From assembly GCA_904502095.1 (NCBI GenBank), contig CAJGDG010000012.1, positions 1 through 32,665 on the forward strand: DNA of 32,665 bases, in the 5' to 3' direction. Positions 16,139 to 24,415 of this stretch are shown here, in pieces. Source of the stretch: an uncultured Alphaproteobacteria bacterium. GTDB lineage: Bacteria; Pseudomonadota; Alphaproteobacteria; Rs-D84. A program made the translations under genes and the position numbers. A model generated the notes under the pieces. The model worked only from the letters and a program-made list of their open reading frames with translations, made no database searches and was not told where the DNA came from. The first letter of the stretch is position 1, and every line of letters starts with the position of its first letter.

Positions 16139-17311
16139 ATGAAAAAGATTTTATTTGCTTTATTTTTAATATCAATATCAGGAACCGTAAATGCGGAATT
16201 CCAGACACGCGCAAAATCTGCGTTTTTGATTGACTTTGATTCTGGGGCCGAGATTGTTGCAAAAAATGCCGACAAATTAATGCCGCCTTCATCAATGATA
16301 AAGTTAATGACATTGGCTGTGTTGTTCGACGAAGTCAAGGCCGGGAACCTGAACATGGATACCAGAATTACAGTTGGTGAAAACGCAGACTATAATCGTC
16401 CTGAATGGTATCCTGCCAGCAAAATATGTTTAGTTGCAGGTCAGACCATTACCGTGCAGGATTTGATATTGGGACTGATTGTGTTGTCTGGGGGCGATGC
16501 ATCTGTCGTGGTTGCAGAACACTTGGCTGGTTCTGAAATTGCGTTTACCAAAAAGATGACTGATAAAGCGCGCAGTATCGGTATGGAACAATCTTCGTTT
16601 GGGAACGCCAGCGGCTTGCCCGACCCAAACAATCTGATGACAAGTCGTGAACTGGCAATGTTGGCAGCGCATATTATTTCTGAACACAGTGAAATTTATC
16701 CGATGTTCGCGACCAAACGATTTGAATTCAAAGAACATAAAACAGATTGGTGCCGCGAATGGGGACGCACACATATGGTAAACTATAACAAACTGTTGTT
16801 CAATATGCGTGGTGCAGACGGCCTGAAAACCGGGCATACAAACGACGGCGGATACGGCATGGTCGCCAGCGCCAAGGTAGGCGGTCGCAGATTAATAGGC
16901 ATCATCAACGGATTTAACGGCAAAGGACACGATGCGTTGGCCGCAGAAATGAAAAAGTTGCTGGAATATGGATACGCAAACACAACAGGCAAAACTTTCT
17001 TTGTGCCAGGGGACGAAGTCACACAAATCCCTGTGTGGTATGGTCGTCAGCCAACAGTGGCCGCAACTGTCAGTAAACCTTTTGCTATTACTGTCGACAA
17101 AAAAGATGGGCTGAAAAATATTCGTGTGTTGGCGCGCTTTGACGAACCTTTGTCCGCCCCAATTCAGGCAGGTGATGAAGTCGGTTTTCTGATCGCACAA
17201 CAAAACGGTCGCGAAATTGCACGCGCGCCGTTGGTCGCAAAAAACAAAGTTTCAAAAACTCAATTCTTTGGACGCGTAATAAAAAATATAAAAGTAATGT
17301 TGGGGTTGTAA
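16139..17311 (+). CDS. dacC: D-alanyl-D-alanine carboxypeptidase (PBP5/6-type)
   Basis: Trims the terminal D-Ala of peptidoglycan peptides in the periplasm. 390 residues. The signal peptide (1-19) would be cut after VNA. SxxK is SMIK (Ser52-Lys55) and KTG is at 230-232. The second motif reads SGG (117-119) rather than the usual SGN, an odd change at a catalytic-site residue. A PBP5-type C-terminal beta domain is followed by an amphipathic helix that should anchor it to the membrane. The start at 16139 is chosen because the signal peptide begins there. holB follows after 1 nt. The symbol dacC versus dacA is a family guess. Confidence 0.93.
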   Translation: MKKILFALFLISISGTVNAEFQTRAKSAFLIDFDSGAEIVAKNADKLMPPSSMIKLMTLAVLFDEVKAGNLNMDTRITVGENADYNRPEWYPASKICLVAGQTITVQDLILGLIVLSGGDASVVVAEHLAGSEIAFTKKMTDKARSIGMEQSSFGNASGLPDPNNLMTSRELAMLAAHIISEHSEIYPMFATKRFEFKEHKTDWCREWGRTHMVNYNKLLFNMRGADGLKTGHTNDGGYGMVASAKVGGRRLIGIINGFNGKGHDALAAEMKKLLEYGYANTTGKTFFVPGDEVTQIPVWYGRQPTVAATVSKPFAITVDKKDGLKNIRVLARFDEPLSAPIQAGDEVGFLIAQQNGREIARAPLVAKNKVSKTQFFGRVIKNIKVMLGL

Positions 17312-17312
17312 A

Positions 17313-18218
17313 ATGGCGCCTAAAAAGAAAACCCGTTCTGCATATGAATTTCCACACCCAATGGATAATGAATATCTGGTTGGGCATACAGATACATTAA
17401 ACAACTTTATTGTTGCGTGGAACCAACGCGATGTACGACCTATACATCCTGTGTGGATGTTGGCGGGTTCAAAGGGAATTGGCAAAGCAACATTGGCGTA
17501 CAAAATTGCGAAAATGGTTTATGGTAATGTCGGTGACTTTTTCATAATTGACCAAGACAGAAATATCGATCAAAACGGAAAACAAAAAACTGACAGCAAG
17601 GTTATTTCTGTGCATACCGTTCGCGCAATGATTGATAAAATGCAGATGTCATCTATGTCAGGCGATTGGCGTGTGGTATTGATTGATTCTGTTGACCAAT
17701 TAAATAAATCTGCATCAAATGCTATTTTGAAATTGTTGGAGGAACCACCTGCAAAAACACTGTTTCTGTTGGTTGTTCATCAATTAGCAAATGTTTTACC
17801 AACTGTGCGGTCGCGCGCGCGGGTTGAAAAAATGCGTCCATTAAACATATCACAGTTGCGCGAACTGTGCGTTAAATTTATGCCCGAAGATGATATAAGC
17901 ACTGAAACGCTGCGCCTGTCAAATGGCAGTTTTGGTAATATCGCTGCGCTAAAAACATCCGGGGGCGATGCAATTTATGCGGAACTGATTGATTTATTAC
18001 AAAACGCACGCGCAAACAGTGGCGATATTATGGCGTTGGCAAAAAAAATTGCAGGCGACCCTGCCCTTTATGATATTCTGTTGGATGCGGTTGCGAATTT
18101 TGGGTTGGCAGAACTTTATCCAAATGTCACACACGCAATTGCAGATATTAAAAATTTGTATTTAGAACCCGAAATTGGCGTTTTTAAAATTATTATGGAA
18201 ATAAAAAAATGTTTATAG
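17313..18218 (+). CDS. holB: DNA polymerase III delta-prime subunit
   Basis: A clamp-loader subunit of the replisome. 301 residues. It has a P-loop-like GSKGIGKATLAYKIA, and the diagnostic SASNAILKLLEEPPAKTLF followed by the sensor/Arg-finger region TVRSRARVEKMRP. No CxxC zinc module is obvious in the expected place. It lies between the carboxypeptidase and tatD genes; its last 10 nt overlap tatD, and the holB-tatD pair is common. Confidence 0.92.
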   Translation: MAPKKKTRSAYEFPHPMDNEYLVGHTDTLNNFIVAWNQRDVRPIHPVWMLAGSKGIGKATLAYKIAKMVYGNVGDFFIIDQDRNIDQNGKQKTDSKVISVHTVRAMIDKMQMSSMSGDWRVVLIDSVDQLNKSASNAILKLLEEPPAKTLFLLVVHQLANVLPTVRSRARVEKMRPLNISQLRELCVKFMPEDDISTETLRLSNGSFGNIAALKTSGGDAIYAELIDLLQNARANSGDIMALAKKIAGDPALYDILLDAVANFGLAELYPNVTHAIADIKNLYLEPEIGVFKIIMEIKKCL

Positions 18219-18961
18219 ATACTCATTGCCATTTGACCGACAGATACACAGACGGAATTGAAAATGTTATATCGCGCGCAACAGATGCAGGCGTTGGTAT
18301 TATGATTTGCCCAACCGCAGCGCCTGGCGACATTGCCCAGGCAATCGAAATCGCAAACCTGTATGACAATATATACTGCACAATCGGAATTCATCCTGAA
18401 TCTGCGCCTGTGGATGCAGATAGTTGTATAACCGATGAAATATTGCAAAAACCGTGCGTTGTTGGCGTTGGCGAAATTGGGCTGGATTATCATTACAGTG
18501 CTGATACACGCCACGAACAAATTAAACTGTTTGAACAGCAGTTGGAAATAGCAAAAAGAAACGCTCTGCCCGTGGCAATTCATACCCGTGATGCCGAAGA
18601 AGATACAGCAGCAATTTTAAAGGGCGATGTACGCGGTGTTATGCACTGCTTTACCAGTTCGTGGAATTTAGCAAAAAAAATGCTGGACCGTGGATTTTTC
18701 TTTTCAGCCAGCGGTATTTTAACTTTTAAAAATTCTGCCGAGATACGCGAAACATTTGCAAAAATCCCAACAGACAGAATTGTTATCGAAACCGATGCGC
18801 CATATTGCGCACCTGTGCCACACCGCGGGAAAACATGTGAACCATATATGGTTGTTGAAACAGCACGCGTGCTGGCAGATATTAAAAATTTGCAATTAGA
18901 CGAATTGGAAACTATACTGATGGAAAATGTAAAAAATTTATATCCAAAAATACAAATGTAA
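18209..18961 (+). CDS. tatD: TatD-family metal-dependent DNase
   Basis: A TIM-barrel hydrolase of 250 residues acting as a 3'-5' exonuclease or DNase in this family. Metal ligands: DTHCHLTD at the start, GEIGLDYHY, HTRDAEEDT, HCFTSSW and ETDAPYCAP. Starts inside the end of holB (10-nt overlap) and ends 1 nt before smpB, so it is one transcript. Confidence 0.95.
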   Translation: MFIDTHCHLTDRYTDGIENVISRATDAGVGIMICPTAAPGDIAQAIEIANLYDNIYCTIGIHPESAPVDADSCITDEILQKPCVVGVGEIGLDYHYSADTRHEQIKLFEQQLEIAKRNALPVAIHTRDAEEDTAAILKGDVRGVMHCFTSSWNLAKKMLDRGFFFSASGILTFKNSAEIRETFAKIPTDRIVIETDAPYCAPVPHRGKTCEPYMVVETARVLADIKNLQLDELETILMENVKNLYPKIQM

Positions 18962-18962
18962 A

Positions 18963-19433
18963 ATGGCACGAAATATTATAAAATTTGGTCAGGTTTCTGA
19001 AAATCGCAAGGCGCGGTTCAGTTATTCTATTGAAGACACAATAGAAGCCGGGATTTCATTGACTGGGGCTGAAATTAAATCTATTCGATATGGGTTGGTG
19101 ACAATTGTTGACGGGTTTGTGCAACGCCGTGGGGACAATTTATTTCTGGCCGGGGTCGAGATTCAAAAATTACCAACTGCGGCACGCATCGTGAACTTTG
19201 ATGAAAGACGCAGCCGTCAATTATTACTGCACCGCAACCAAATTAACCGACTGATTGGAAAATTACAGGAAAAAGGCGCAACAATTGTACCATTAAAACT
19301 GTATTTCAACAATCGTGGAAAATTAAAGGTTTTATTGGGTATCGGATATGGTAAAAACAAGGTCGACAAACGCGAAACAATCAAACAGCGCGAGTGGGAT
19401 AAAAACAAAGCCAGAATTTTAAAAGGCAGATAA
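18963..19433 (+). CDS. smpB: SsrA-binding protein SmpB
   Basis: Binds tmRNA and brings it to stalled ribosomes for trans-translation. 156 residues with SYSIEDTIEAGISLTGAEIK, the GATIVPLKLYFNNRGKLKV OB-fold segment and the basic tail that mimics an anticodon arm. No tmRNA gene is visible in the region that follows, so ssrA lies elsewhere. Confidence 0.97.
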   Translation: MARNIIKFGQVSENRKARFSYSIEDTIEAGISLTGAEIKSIRYGLVTIVDGFVQRRGDNLFLAGVEIQKLPTAARIVNFDERRSRQLLLHRNQINRLIGKLQEKGATIVPLKLYFNNRGKLKVLLGIGYGKNKVDKRETIKQREWDKNKARILKGR

Positions 19434-19456
19434 AATTGCCTGCACTCTTTATCCCC

Positions 19457-19661
19457 TTGATTTTAAACAATTTTGTACTATCATTATATTTGTAGCAGGG
19501 ATTATAAATCGGATATGAATATATCCATACAGATTTACCCAGCGTTTTCTGGGACAATAAAGCCGCACAGTCACAGATTCACTACGAATAAAGACAGACT
19601 TTCTTTATTGGCAATGAATTGAGTGGCTGTGCATAACAATAACCATTAAAAAGGATTATAA
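19457..19661 (+). promoter_or_regulatory. Promoter and highly structured leader of the RNase J gene
   Basis: TTGATT (19457-19462) with a 16-nt spacer and TATCAT (19479-19484) predicts a start near 19492 and a leader of about 170 nt. It folds as three hairpins. GGATAT/ATATCC (19511-19526) is extended by AAATC/GATTT. CCCAG/CTGGG lies at 19538-19553. The third is a long one: GCACAGTCAC (19565-19574) pairs with GTGGCTGTGC (19623-19632), ATTCA with TGAAT, and AATAAAG with CTTTATT. It is not tmRNA or 6S by shape. GGATTATAAAT occurs at 19499 and again at the true ribosome site (19653). Autoregulation by RNase J is an inference. Confidence 0.6.
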
Positions 19662-21458
19662 ATGGTAAAAGTAAAAGAAAAGAAAACAGAACAAAAAAAA
19701 GGTGCCACACCCAAAACACCAAAGGCTATCAAAGGCACCCCTAAACACGAAGCAGATACAAACGATAACAAAGTGTACTTTATGGCGTTGGGCGGATTGG
19801 AACACATCGGCCAGAATATGTACTTGTATAAATACAAAGGTAAATATCTGATTGTTGATTGTGGGATGGGATTCTTGGACGAAGAAATCGGTGCCGGTGA
19901 TGTTCAATACTGTGACACAACATGGTTGGAAAAACGCAAAAAGGATGTCGTTGGTTTTATTATAACACACGGCCACGAAGATCATATCGGTGCGCTGAAA
20001 TATATTTGGCCAAAATTTAGAAAACCTATTTACTGCACACGATTCCCTGCAGAAATCTTGCGTCAGACTTTTGCGGGCATCGAAATGGACTTTGACCCAT
20101 ATAAAGACATTGTTGAATTTGACCACAATGGTGCAACATTGGATTTAAACCCATTTGAAATAGAAACTTTCCATGTGACACACAGTATTCCAGAGGCCCA
20201 GATGTTAATCATCAAAACTGGCGCAGGTAAAATACTGCATACTGGCGACTGGACATTTAATGACGACATCCCAATCGAGGCGCCAACAGACTTTGCTAGA
20301 TTGGCAGAAATTGGTTCCGACCCAAAATTATTGGCGTGTATGTGCGATTCTACAAATTCTTCACGCCAAACAAAGCAAGTGACAGAAACACAGGTTCGTG
20401 ACACATTAACAGAAATTATGAAAAATGCACCTGGGCGCGTTATTGTGACAGGTTATTCACGCAGTTTGGCGCGCATCAAAATGTTCGCCGAAGCCGCACG
20501 AAGCGCAGGTCGCGTCGCGGCAATCAAAGAACGCAGCAATCCAAACCCTGTACCGTATGTCGGATTACCAGAATTCCGCGAAATGGGCATTAAACTGGGA
20601 TATTTAAAGAAAGACGATGTTTATCTGCACAGCGAAATCAAAGATTTGCCTGCTGAAAAACAAGCAATCTTTTTAACTGGTTCTCAGGGGGAAAAATTCG
20701 CAATGTTAACCCGCCTGTGCCACGGTCAGGTAAAAGAAATGAAACTGCAAGCAACAGACACAGTTGTTTTCAGCGCTATTATTATTCCGGGTCGCGAACA
20801 GGATGTTTCGCACCTGTACAACAAATTGGCACGAATGGGCGTTAAAACACATACTATATTCGACACCGACAATCTGCACGCCAGCGGTCACGCAGGACGA
20901 CCAGAATTGGAAAGATTTTATGATATGGTTCATCCCCAAGTTTCCGTTCCAATGCACGGCGATTATATTAATGAGATGCTGAACGGAAAAATGGCAATGG
21001 AACGCGGTGGCGCAAAACATATGATGGTTGTGCACAATGGTGAAATGATTGCGTTCAGCGATGGCGCAGAACCATATGTTGCCGAAACAATCGATACCAG
21101 CTATGTTGTTATGGAAGGCGAAACAGAACGCAGCGCAAACGACCAAGTATATAAAAACCGTAAAAAGATTGCGTCTAATGGCGCGGTATTTGTCACGCTG
21201 CCTGTGGATAAACGCGGATTTTTAAAGGGCGCGCCAGAAGTTTCAAGCGCGGGCGTGTTTGAAACAGACGAAACAGGGTTTATGAAGCGTCAAATTCAAA
21301 TCGAAATCGCCAAGGCAATTGATGGCCTGACCAAAGCCGAACGCAAAGACCGCAATAACTTGGTTCGCGCAGCTCAGGTTGCATCAAATAAAGTTATACG
21401 CGCATCATTGGGGAACGATAAAAAACCACAATACAGCGTTCACTTTATTCAGAAATAA
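19662..21458 (+). CDS. rnj: Ribonuclease J
   Basis: A beta-CASP metallo-beta-lactamase RNase with endo- and 5'-3' exo-activity, central to mRNA decay and rRNA maturation where present. 598 residues. A basic N-terminal extension (1-35) precedes GGLEHIGQNMYLY. The metal motif THGHEDHIG is at 102-110, HTGDWTFND follows, then beta-CASP blocks VTGYSRS, LTGSQGE and SGHAGRPELE, and PMHGDY. A long folded leader precedes it with AAGGA at the ribosome site, and a shared terminator closes it. Confidence 0.96.
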   Translation: MVKVKEKKTEQKKGATPKTPKAIKGTPKHEADTNDNKVYFMALGGLEHIGQNMYLYKYKGKYLIVDCGMGFLDEEIGAGDVQYCDTTWLEKRKKDVVGFIITHGHEDHIGALKYIWPKFRKPIYCTRFPAEILRQTFAGIEMDFDPYKDIVEFDHNGATLDLNPFEIETFHVTHSIPEAQMLIIKTGAGKILHTGDWTFNDDIPIEAPTDFARLAEIGSDPKLLACMCDSTNSSRQTKQVTETQVRDTLTEIMKNAPGRVIVTGYSRSLARIKMFAEAARSAGRVAAIKERSNPNPVPYVGLPEFREMGIKLGYLKKDDVYLHSEIKDLPAEKQAIFLTGSQGEKFAMLTRLCHGQVKEMKLQATDTVVFSAIIIPGREQDVSHLYNKLARMGVKTHTIFDTDNLHASGHAGRPELERFYDMVHPQVSVPMHGDYINEMLNGKMAMERGGAKHMMVVHNGEMIAFSDGAEPYVAETIDTSYVVMEGETERSANDQVYKNRKKIASNGAVFVTLPVDKRGFLKGAPEVSSAGVFETDETGFMKRQIQIEIAKAIDGLTKAERKDRNNLVRAAQVASNKVIRASLGNDKKPQYSVHFIQK

Positions 21459-21483
21459 AAAAACGCCCAGACGGGCGTTTTTT
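21457..21483. terminator. Bidirectional intrinsic terminator
   Basis: ACGCCC (21463-21468) pairs with GGGCGT (21473-21478), with A and T runs on both sides. It ends RNase J and the convergent outer-membrane protein gene. Confidence 0.9.
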
Positions 21484-22441
21484 AAAATTCAAATCGCAAT
21501 CCCAACATAATATTTGCGTATATCAGGTTTTCTGCATCAAAGAATTCACGATGTTTGCTGCCATCTTCGTTGCTTAGTTCCCACTTTACACGCGGGATAT
21601 ACATCAAGCGCGCACCAAAATCAAAAAACATAGTTTCTGTCACACCGTACGAAACGCCCAACGCCAATAAACCCGCAACATTTGATGTGCTGTATTCAGA
21701 TTTATAAAATTCAATTGCGCCATCAACAACTTCGCCATATTGCGCCAATTCGCCCTGATACGAAATATCACCATACGGGTCTGATAAATTCAAGACGGTT
21801 TTTGTGTCTGCATACCCCAGCCCAAATCCAACATACGGAATCGCGGCAGCCAATGGTTTCTGTAAACCAGAATAAAAATCATAAAACGCCATTATGCTGA
21901 TAACATCGGTCGTAATTTCTGAATTAACTGAACCGCTTTCCAATGACAATGTGGCGCCGCTTAACGCCCCGCCCTGGATTGTTGCATCGCCGCTGAACAT
22001 TGGGGACGCGTTATAATCGCTTTTGGAAATGTGATCCCAACCCGCTTCAAATCGCCACTGTGGTTGATTTGGCATGATCCAGCCCACACTGGCCCCCGCT
22101 GCGAATGAAAAACTGTCCAAATCTTTGTCTGATGGCAAATCAGACCATTCGACAAAGCCGGCATATTCCCAATCGGAACAATCGTTTTGTTCACAATATC
22201 CAACTGTTTGAATTTCACCATTTGGCCCACGATACAAATCGGTTGCCAAGCCGCCAACCTTGTTTTTAATAGAACCGAACCCCATCGACGCGCCACCACG
22301 GACAGATAACACAAATCGAGACCCGTCATCTTCGTACCAACCGTCGCCAACATAAACGCCCGAATACTGCCAATCAGCAGACGCAGGCAATGCCAATAAA
22401 CATGATAATACTGGCAAAATAAATAAATTTCTTTTTCTCAT
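21482..22441 (-). CDS. Outer-membrane beta-barrel protein (surface-antigen-like)
   Basis: 319 residues from MRKRNLF. A signal peptide (LFILPVLSCLLALPASA) would be cut before DWQYSG. The rest alternates polar and hydrophobic residues with many Gly/Tyr, such as FVLSVRGGASMGFG and YVGFGLGY, and ends NIMLGLRFEF with a terminal Phe, the classic BAM-recognised last strand. Alphaproteobacterial surface antigens of the Omp25/Msp type have this plan, but I cannot name a subfamily. Only 7 nt separate a TATAAT -10 from the ATG, so the mRNA is probably leaderless. Confidence 0.82.
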   Translation of the reverse strand: MRKRNLFILPVLSCLLALPASADWQYSGVYVGDGWYEDDGSRFVLSVRGGASMGFGSIKNKVGGLATDLYRGPNGEIQTVGYCEQNDCSDWEYAGFVEWSDLPSDKDLDSFSFAAGASVGWIMPNQPQWRFEAGWDHISKSDYNASPMFSGDATIQGGALSGATLSLESGSVNSEITTDVISIMAFYDFYSGLQKPLAAAIPYVGFGLGYADTKTVLNLSDPYGDISYQGELAQYGEVVDGAIEFYKSEYSTSNVAGLLALGVSYGVTETMFFDFGARLMYIPRVKWELSNEDGSKHREFFDAENLIYANIMLGLRFEF

Positions 22442-22448
22442 GCCTATT

Positions 22449-22454
22449 ATTATA
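22449..22454 (-). promoter_or_regulatory. -10 element of the OMP gene, leaderless layout
   Basis: A perfect TATAAT on the minus strand ends 7 nt before the ATG at 22441, leaving no room for a Shine-Dalgarno leader. No convincing -35 is visible at 17 nt. Confidence 0.5.
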
Positions 22455-22479
22455 TCACAAAATACAGTTTGATAAAAAC

Positions 22480-22505
22480 AAAAATCTGCCAATTGGCAGA
22501 TTTTT
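22480..22505 (-). terminator. Intrinsic terminator of the 80-residue protein gene
   Basis: AATCTGCC (22483-22490) pairs with GGCAGATT (22495-22502), with A and T runs on either side. It separates the small membrane-protein gene from the OMP promoter. Confidence 0.85.
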
Positions 22506-22506
22506 A

Positions 22507-22749
22507 TTATTTCTTTGCTTTCTTTTTTGCACTTGTTGCTTTTTTAGCTGGCGCAGATTTTTTTGCAGGCTCTTTTTTGTATTCCTGGTACAACGCCTGA
22601 ACGCATGTATAAACCAACAATGCAGAAACCGCAGTTATCAAGCCAGCAATCAGCCCATCAGAAAATACAGCAAACAACAAAACCGCAACAGCCAACACGA
22701 CCGTATAGCCCAAATTTTTTGCCAAAACATTTAATATTTTTTCAAACAT
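22507..22749 (-). CDS. Small membrane protein with Ala/Lys-rich tail
   Basis: 80 residues. Two hydrophobic stretches (about 14-30 and 32-50: VVLAVAVLLFAVF, LIAGLITAVSALLVY) form a helical hairpin, followed by a highly basic tail of PAKK/SAKK units like histone or nucleoid-type tails. The tail would face the cytoplasm and could bind nucleic acid or acidic lipids. AAGGAA precedes the start. No family recognised. Confidence 0.65.
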   Translation of the reverse strand: MFEKILNVLAKNLGYTVVLAVAVLLFAVFSDGLIAGLITAVSALLVYTCVQALYQEYKKEPAKKSAPAKKATSAKKKAKK

Positions 22750-22813
22750 AATTCCCTTCCTTGGTTATTGTTATACAAATTAATTATAAATGTTTTTTTC
22801 ATTCTGCGCCATG

Positions 22814-22841
22814 AAAAAATGTCGCAAAATGCGACATTTTT
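22814..22841 (-). terminator. Intrinsic terminator of the bactofilin-like gene
   Basis: AAATGTCGC (22817-22825) pairs with GCGACATTT (22831-22839), with an A run giving a U tract on the minus strand. It overlaps the stop codon. Confidence 0.8.
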
Positions 22842-23532
22842 ATAAAACGACATAGCCGCCTATACGCGCTGTTTTTGGAATCGGGCCAAATGTAGAACGC
22901 GGACTGACATAAATATTGCCAGTGACTGTAAATTCACCACAGAATTGCAATAAACCAATGTCGCGCAAGAATAAATTCCCATTAATAACCACATCACAAG
23001 GCAATGTGTATTTGGTCATATTTTGCACATATACATTCCCGTCAACCTGCGACTGATTTTGCAACAGTTTGCCTGCGCCACGACTGTCAATTATCAAATC
23101 GCCAGAAAAATGTTTTTTTTGCTGTGCAACCTGACGCTTTGCGCTTTCAATTTCATACTTTTTTACAGGAACAACATTTACAGATTTATTTGCTGTTTTG
23201 TTTTTCATTGGCAATGTTGGAATTGTTTGCTCTGCAACGGGTGCCATTATTACAACTGAACGTTTGCCGCATTTTGTAAAATCAAGAATCAGCATGGTAA
23301 ACAATACAATTATCGCAATCAGTAATGTCGCATTTAATAACCCAATTAAATTCAAACCACAAATCCATTTCCAAATCGCGCGGCAAATCTTTGCCAGTTT
23401 GCGAAACGGCCAACAGATAATATTCCAAACACGTTTCCAAAAACCTGTCCGGCGCTGCGTCTTTTTTGGCTGAATCTTTTTGCCACTTTTTACACGACGA
23501 GTTGCCGCATTCATTTTCTTTTTATCTGCCAT
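22840..23532 (-). CDS. Membrane-anchored protein with bactofilin-like beta domain
   Basis: 230 residues from MADKKKM (AGAGGA upstream). A very basic, Trp-rich N terminus (1-60) resembles an amphipathic membrane-surface segment. One membrane helix follows (about 66-86, LLNATLLIAIIVLFTMLILD). A linker leads to a C-terminal domain of short strands spaced by Gly turns: SGDLIIDSRGAG, VDGNVYVQN, INGNLFL, VTGNIYVS, IGGYVVL. That rhythm is typical of right-handed beta-solenoids such as bactofilins. Polymer formation and a role in cell shape are inference. Confidence 0.7.
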   Translation of the reverse strand: MADKKKMNAATRRVKSGKKIQPKKTQRRTGFWKRVWNIICWPFRKLAKICRAIWKWICGLNLIGLLNATLLIAIIVLFTMLILDFTKCGKRSVVIMAPVAEQTIPTLPMKNKTANKSVNVVPVKKYEIESAKRQVAQQKKHFSGDLIIDSRGAGKLLQNQSQVDGNVYVQNMTKYTLPCDVVINGNLFLRDIGLLQFCGEFTVTGNIYVSPRSTFGPIPKTARIGGYVVL

Positions 23533-23651
23533 AATAAATCCTCTGTCTTTTAACGCAATTATTAAACTACAATCGTTTTTTGTCAAGCGTTTTGTCAACC
23601 TATTATTTTTTTGATTTTTTTCTGACTACAGATTATCCTGATAAACAAGGC

Positions 23652-24383
23652 ATGAAAACGACAAATTTGTTTTTTACATTAATTTTAGCGGGCTGCACAA
23701 CCACCTGGGTCGCACCACCCCAGTTTGTGCCCCAACGCATAAAAACAGACGATTTTACATTGCAAACATATCAAAAAAACACAGATTCTGCGTCCCCTGT
23801 TCATATATATATCGAAGGCGATGGGCACGCCTTTGACGCATACGGGAACCCAACCAACAATCCAACGCCGCACAATACCTTGGTTCGAGATCTGGCGGCA
23901 GGCAATTCCGCCCCGAATGTTGCATATATTGCACGCCCATGCCAATATATTATGTCGCCAAACTGCAACATTGAAGATTGGACAGTTGGACGCTTTTCTG
24001 AATCCGCAGTAAACGCCGTCCGTGACGCAATAAAACAAATTGCAAAAAATCGCCCCGTTGTTCTGATTGGATATTCGGGTGGCGCAATGATTTCGGGGCT
24101 GGTTATAAAAGAAAACCCAGATATAGACATTCAAAAATGGATTACTATTGCTGGTGTTTTAAACCACAAAGACTGGACCGAACATTTTAATGATACGCCA
24201 CTGCACAAGTCAAAAAACCTGAACACATTGCCGCAAATACCACAAACGCATTATGTCGCAGAGTACGATAAAGTAGTTCCTATTCAATTATCAAAAAAAT
24301 GGATTGCAGACAAAAATATGATTGTCATAAAAGACGCAACACATAACAATTTTGATGCGCTGGGAACGCATCTCTATTATTGA
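23652..24383 (+). CDS. Lipoprotein alpha/beta hydrolase
   Basis: 243 residues from MKTTNLF, chosen because it starts a lipoprotein signal with lipobox LAGC (Cys15). The mature part is an alpha/beta hydrolase: IYIEGDGHAF near the N terminus forms the oxyanion region. The nucleophile elbow GYSGGA holds the Ser, AEYDKVVP probably supplies the Asp, and DATHNNF the His. It acts in the envelope as an esterase or lipase-like enzyme with unknown substrate. Its TGA stop lies within the -35 element of the next gene. Confidence 0.8.
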   Translation: MKTTNLFFTLILAGCTTTWVAPPQFVPQRIKTDDFTLQTYQKNTDSASPVHIYIEGDGHAFDAYGNPTNNPTPHNTLVRDLAAGNSAPNVAYIARPCQYIMSPNCNIEDWTVGRFSESAVNAVRDAIKQIAKNRPVVLIGYSGGAMISGLVIKENPDIDIQKWITIAGVLNHKDWTEHFNDTPLHKSKNLNTLPQIPQTHYVAEYDKVVPIQLSKKWIADKNMIVIKDATHNNFDALGTHLYY

Positions 24384-24408
24384 CAAACAGAAAATTGTGT
24401 ACTATATT
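24380..24408 (+). promoter_or_regulatory. Consensus promoter of the GNAT gene, leaderless layout
   Basis: A perfect TTGACA (24380-24385), an exact 17-nt spacer, and TATATT (24403-24408) end 7 nt before the ATG at 24416. The predicted start site is at or beside the A of ATG. Confidence 0.75.
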
Positions 24409-24415
24409 ATATAGT

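Noticed and set aside
19440..19661. tmRNA (ssrA) gene after smpB
   Set aside because: smpB and ssrA are often neighbours, but no tRNA-like end, tag-peptide frame ending in Ala-Ala or one-/two-piece tmRNA landmarks are visible. The hairpins fit a leader of RNase J better.
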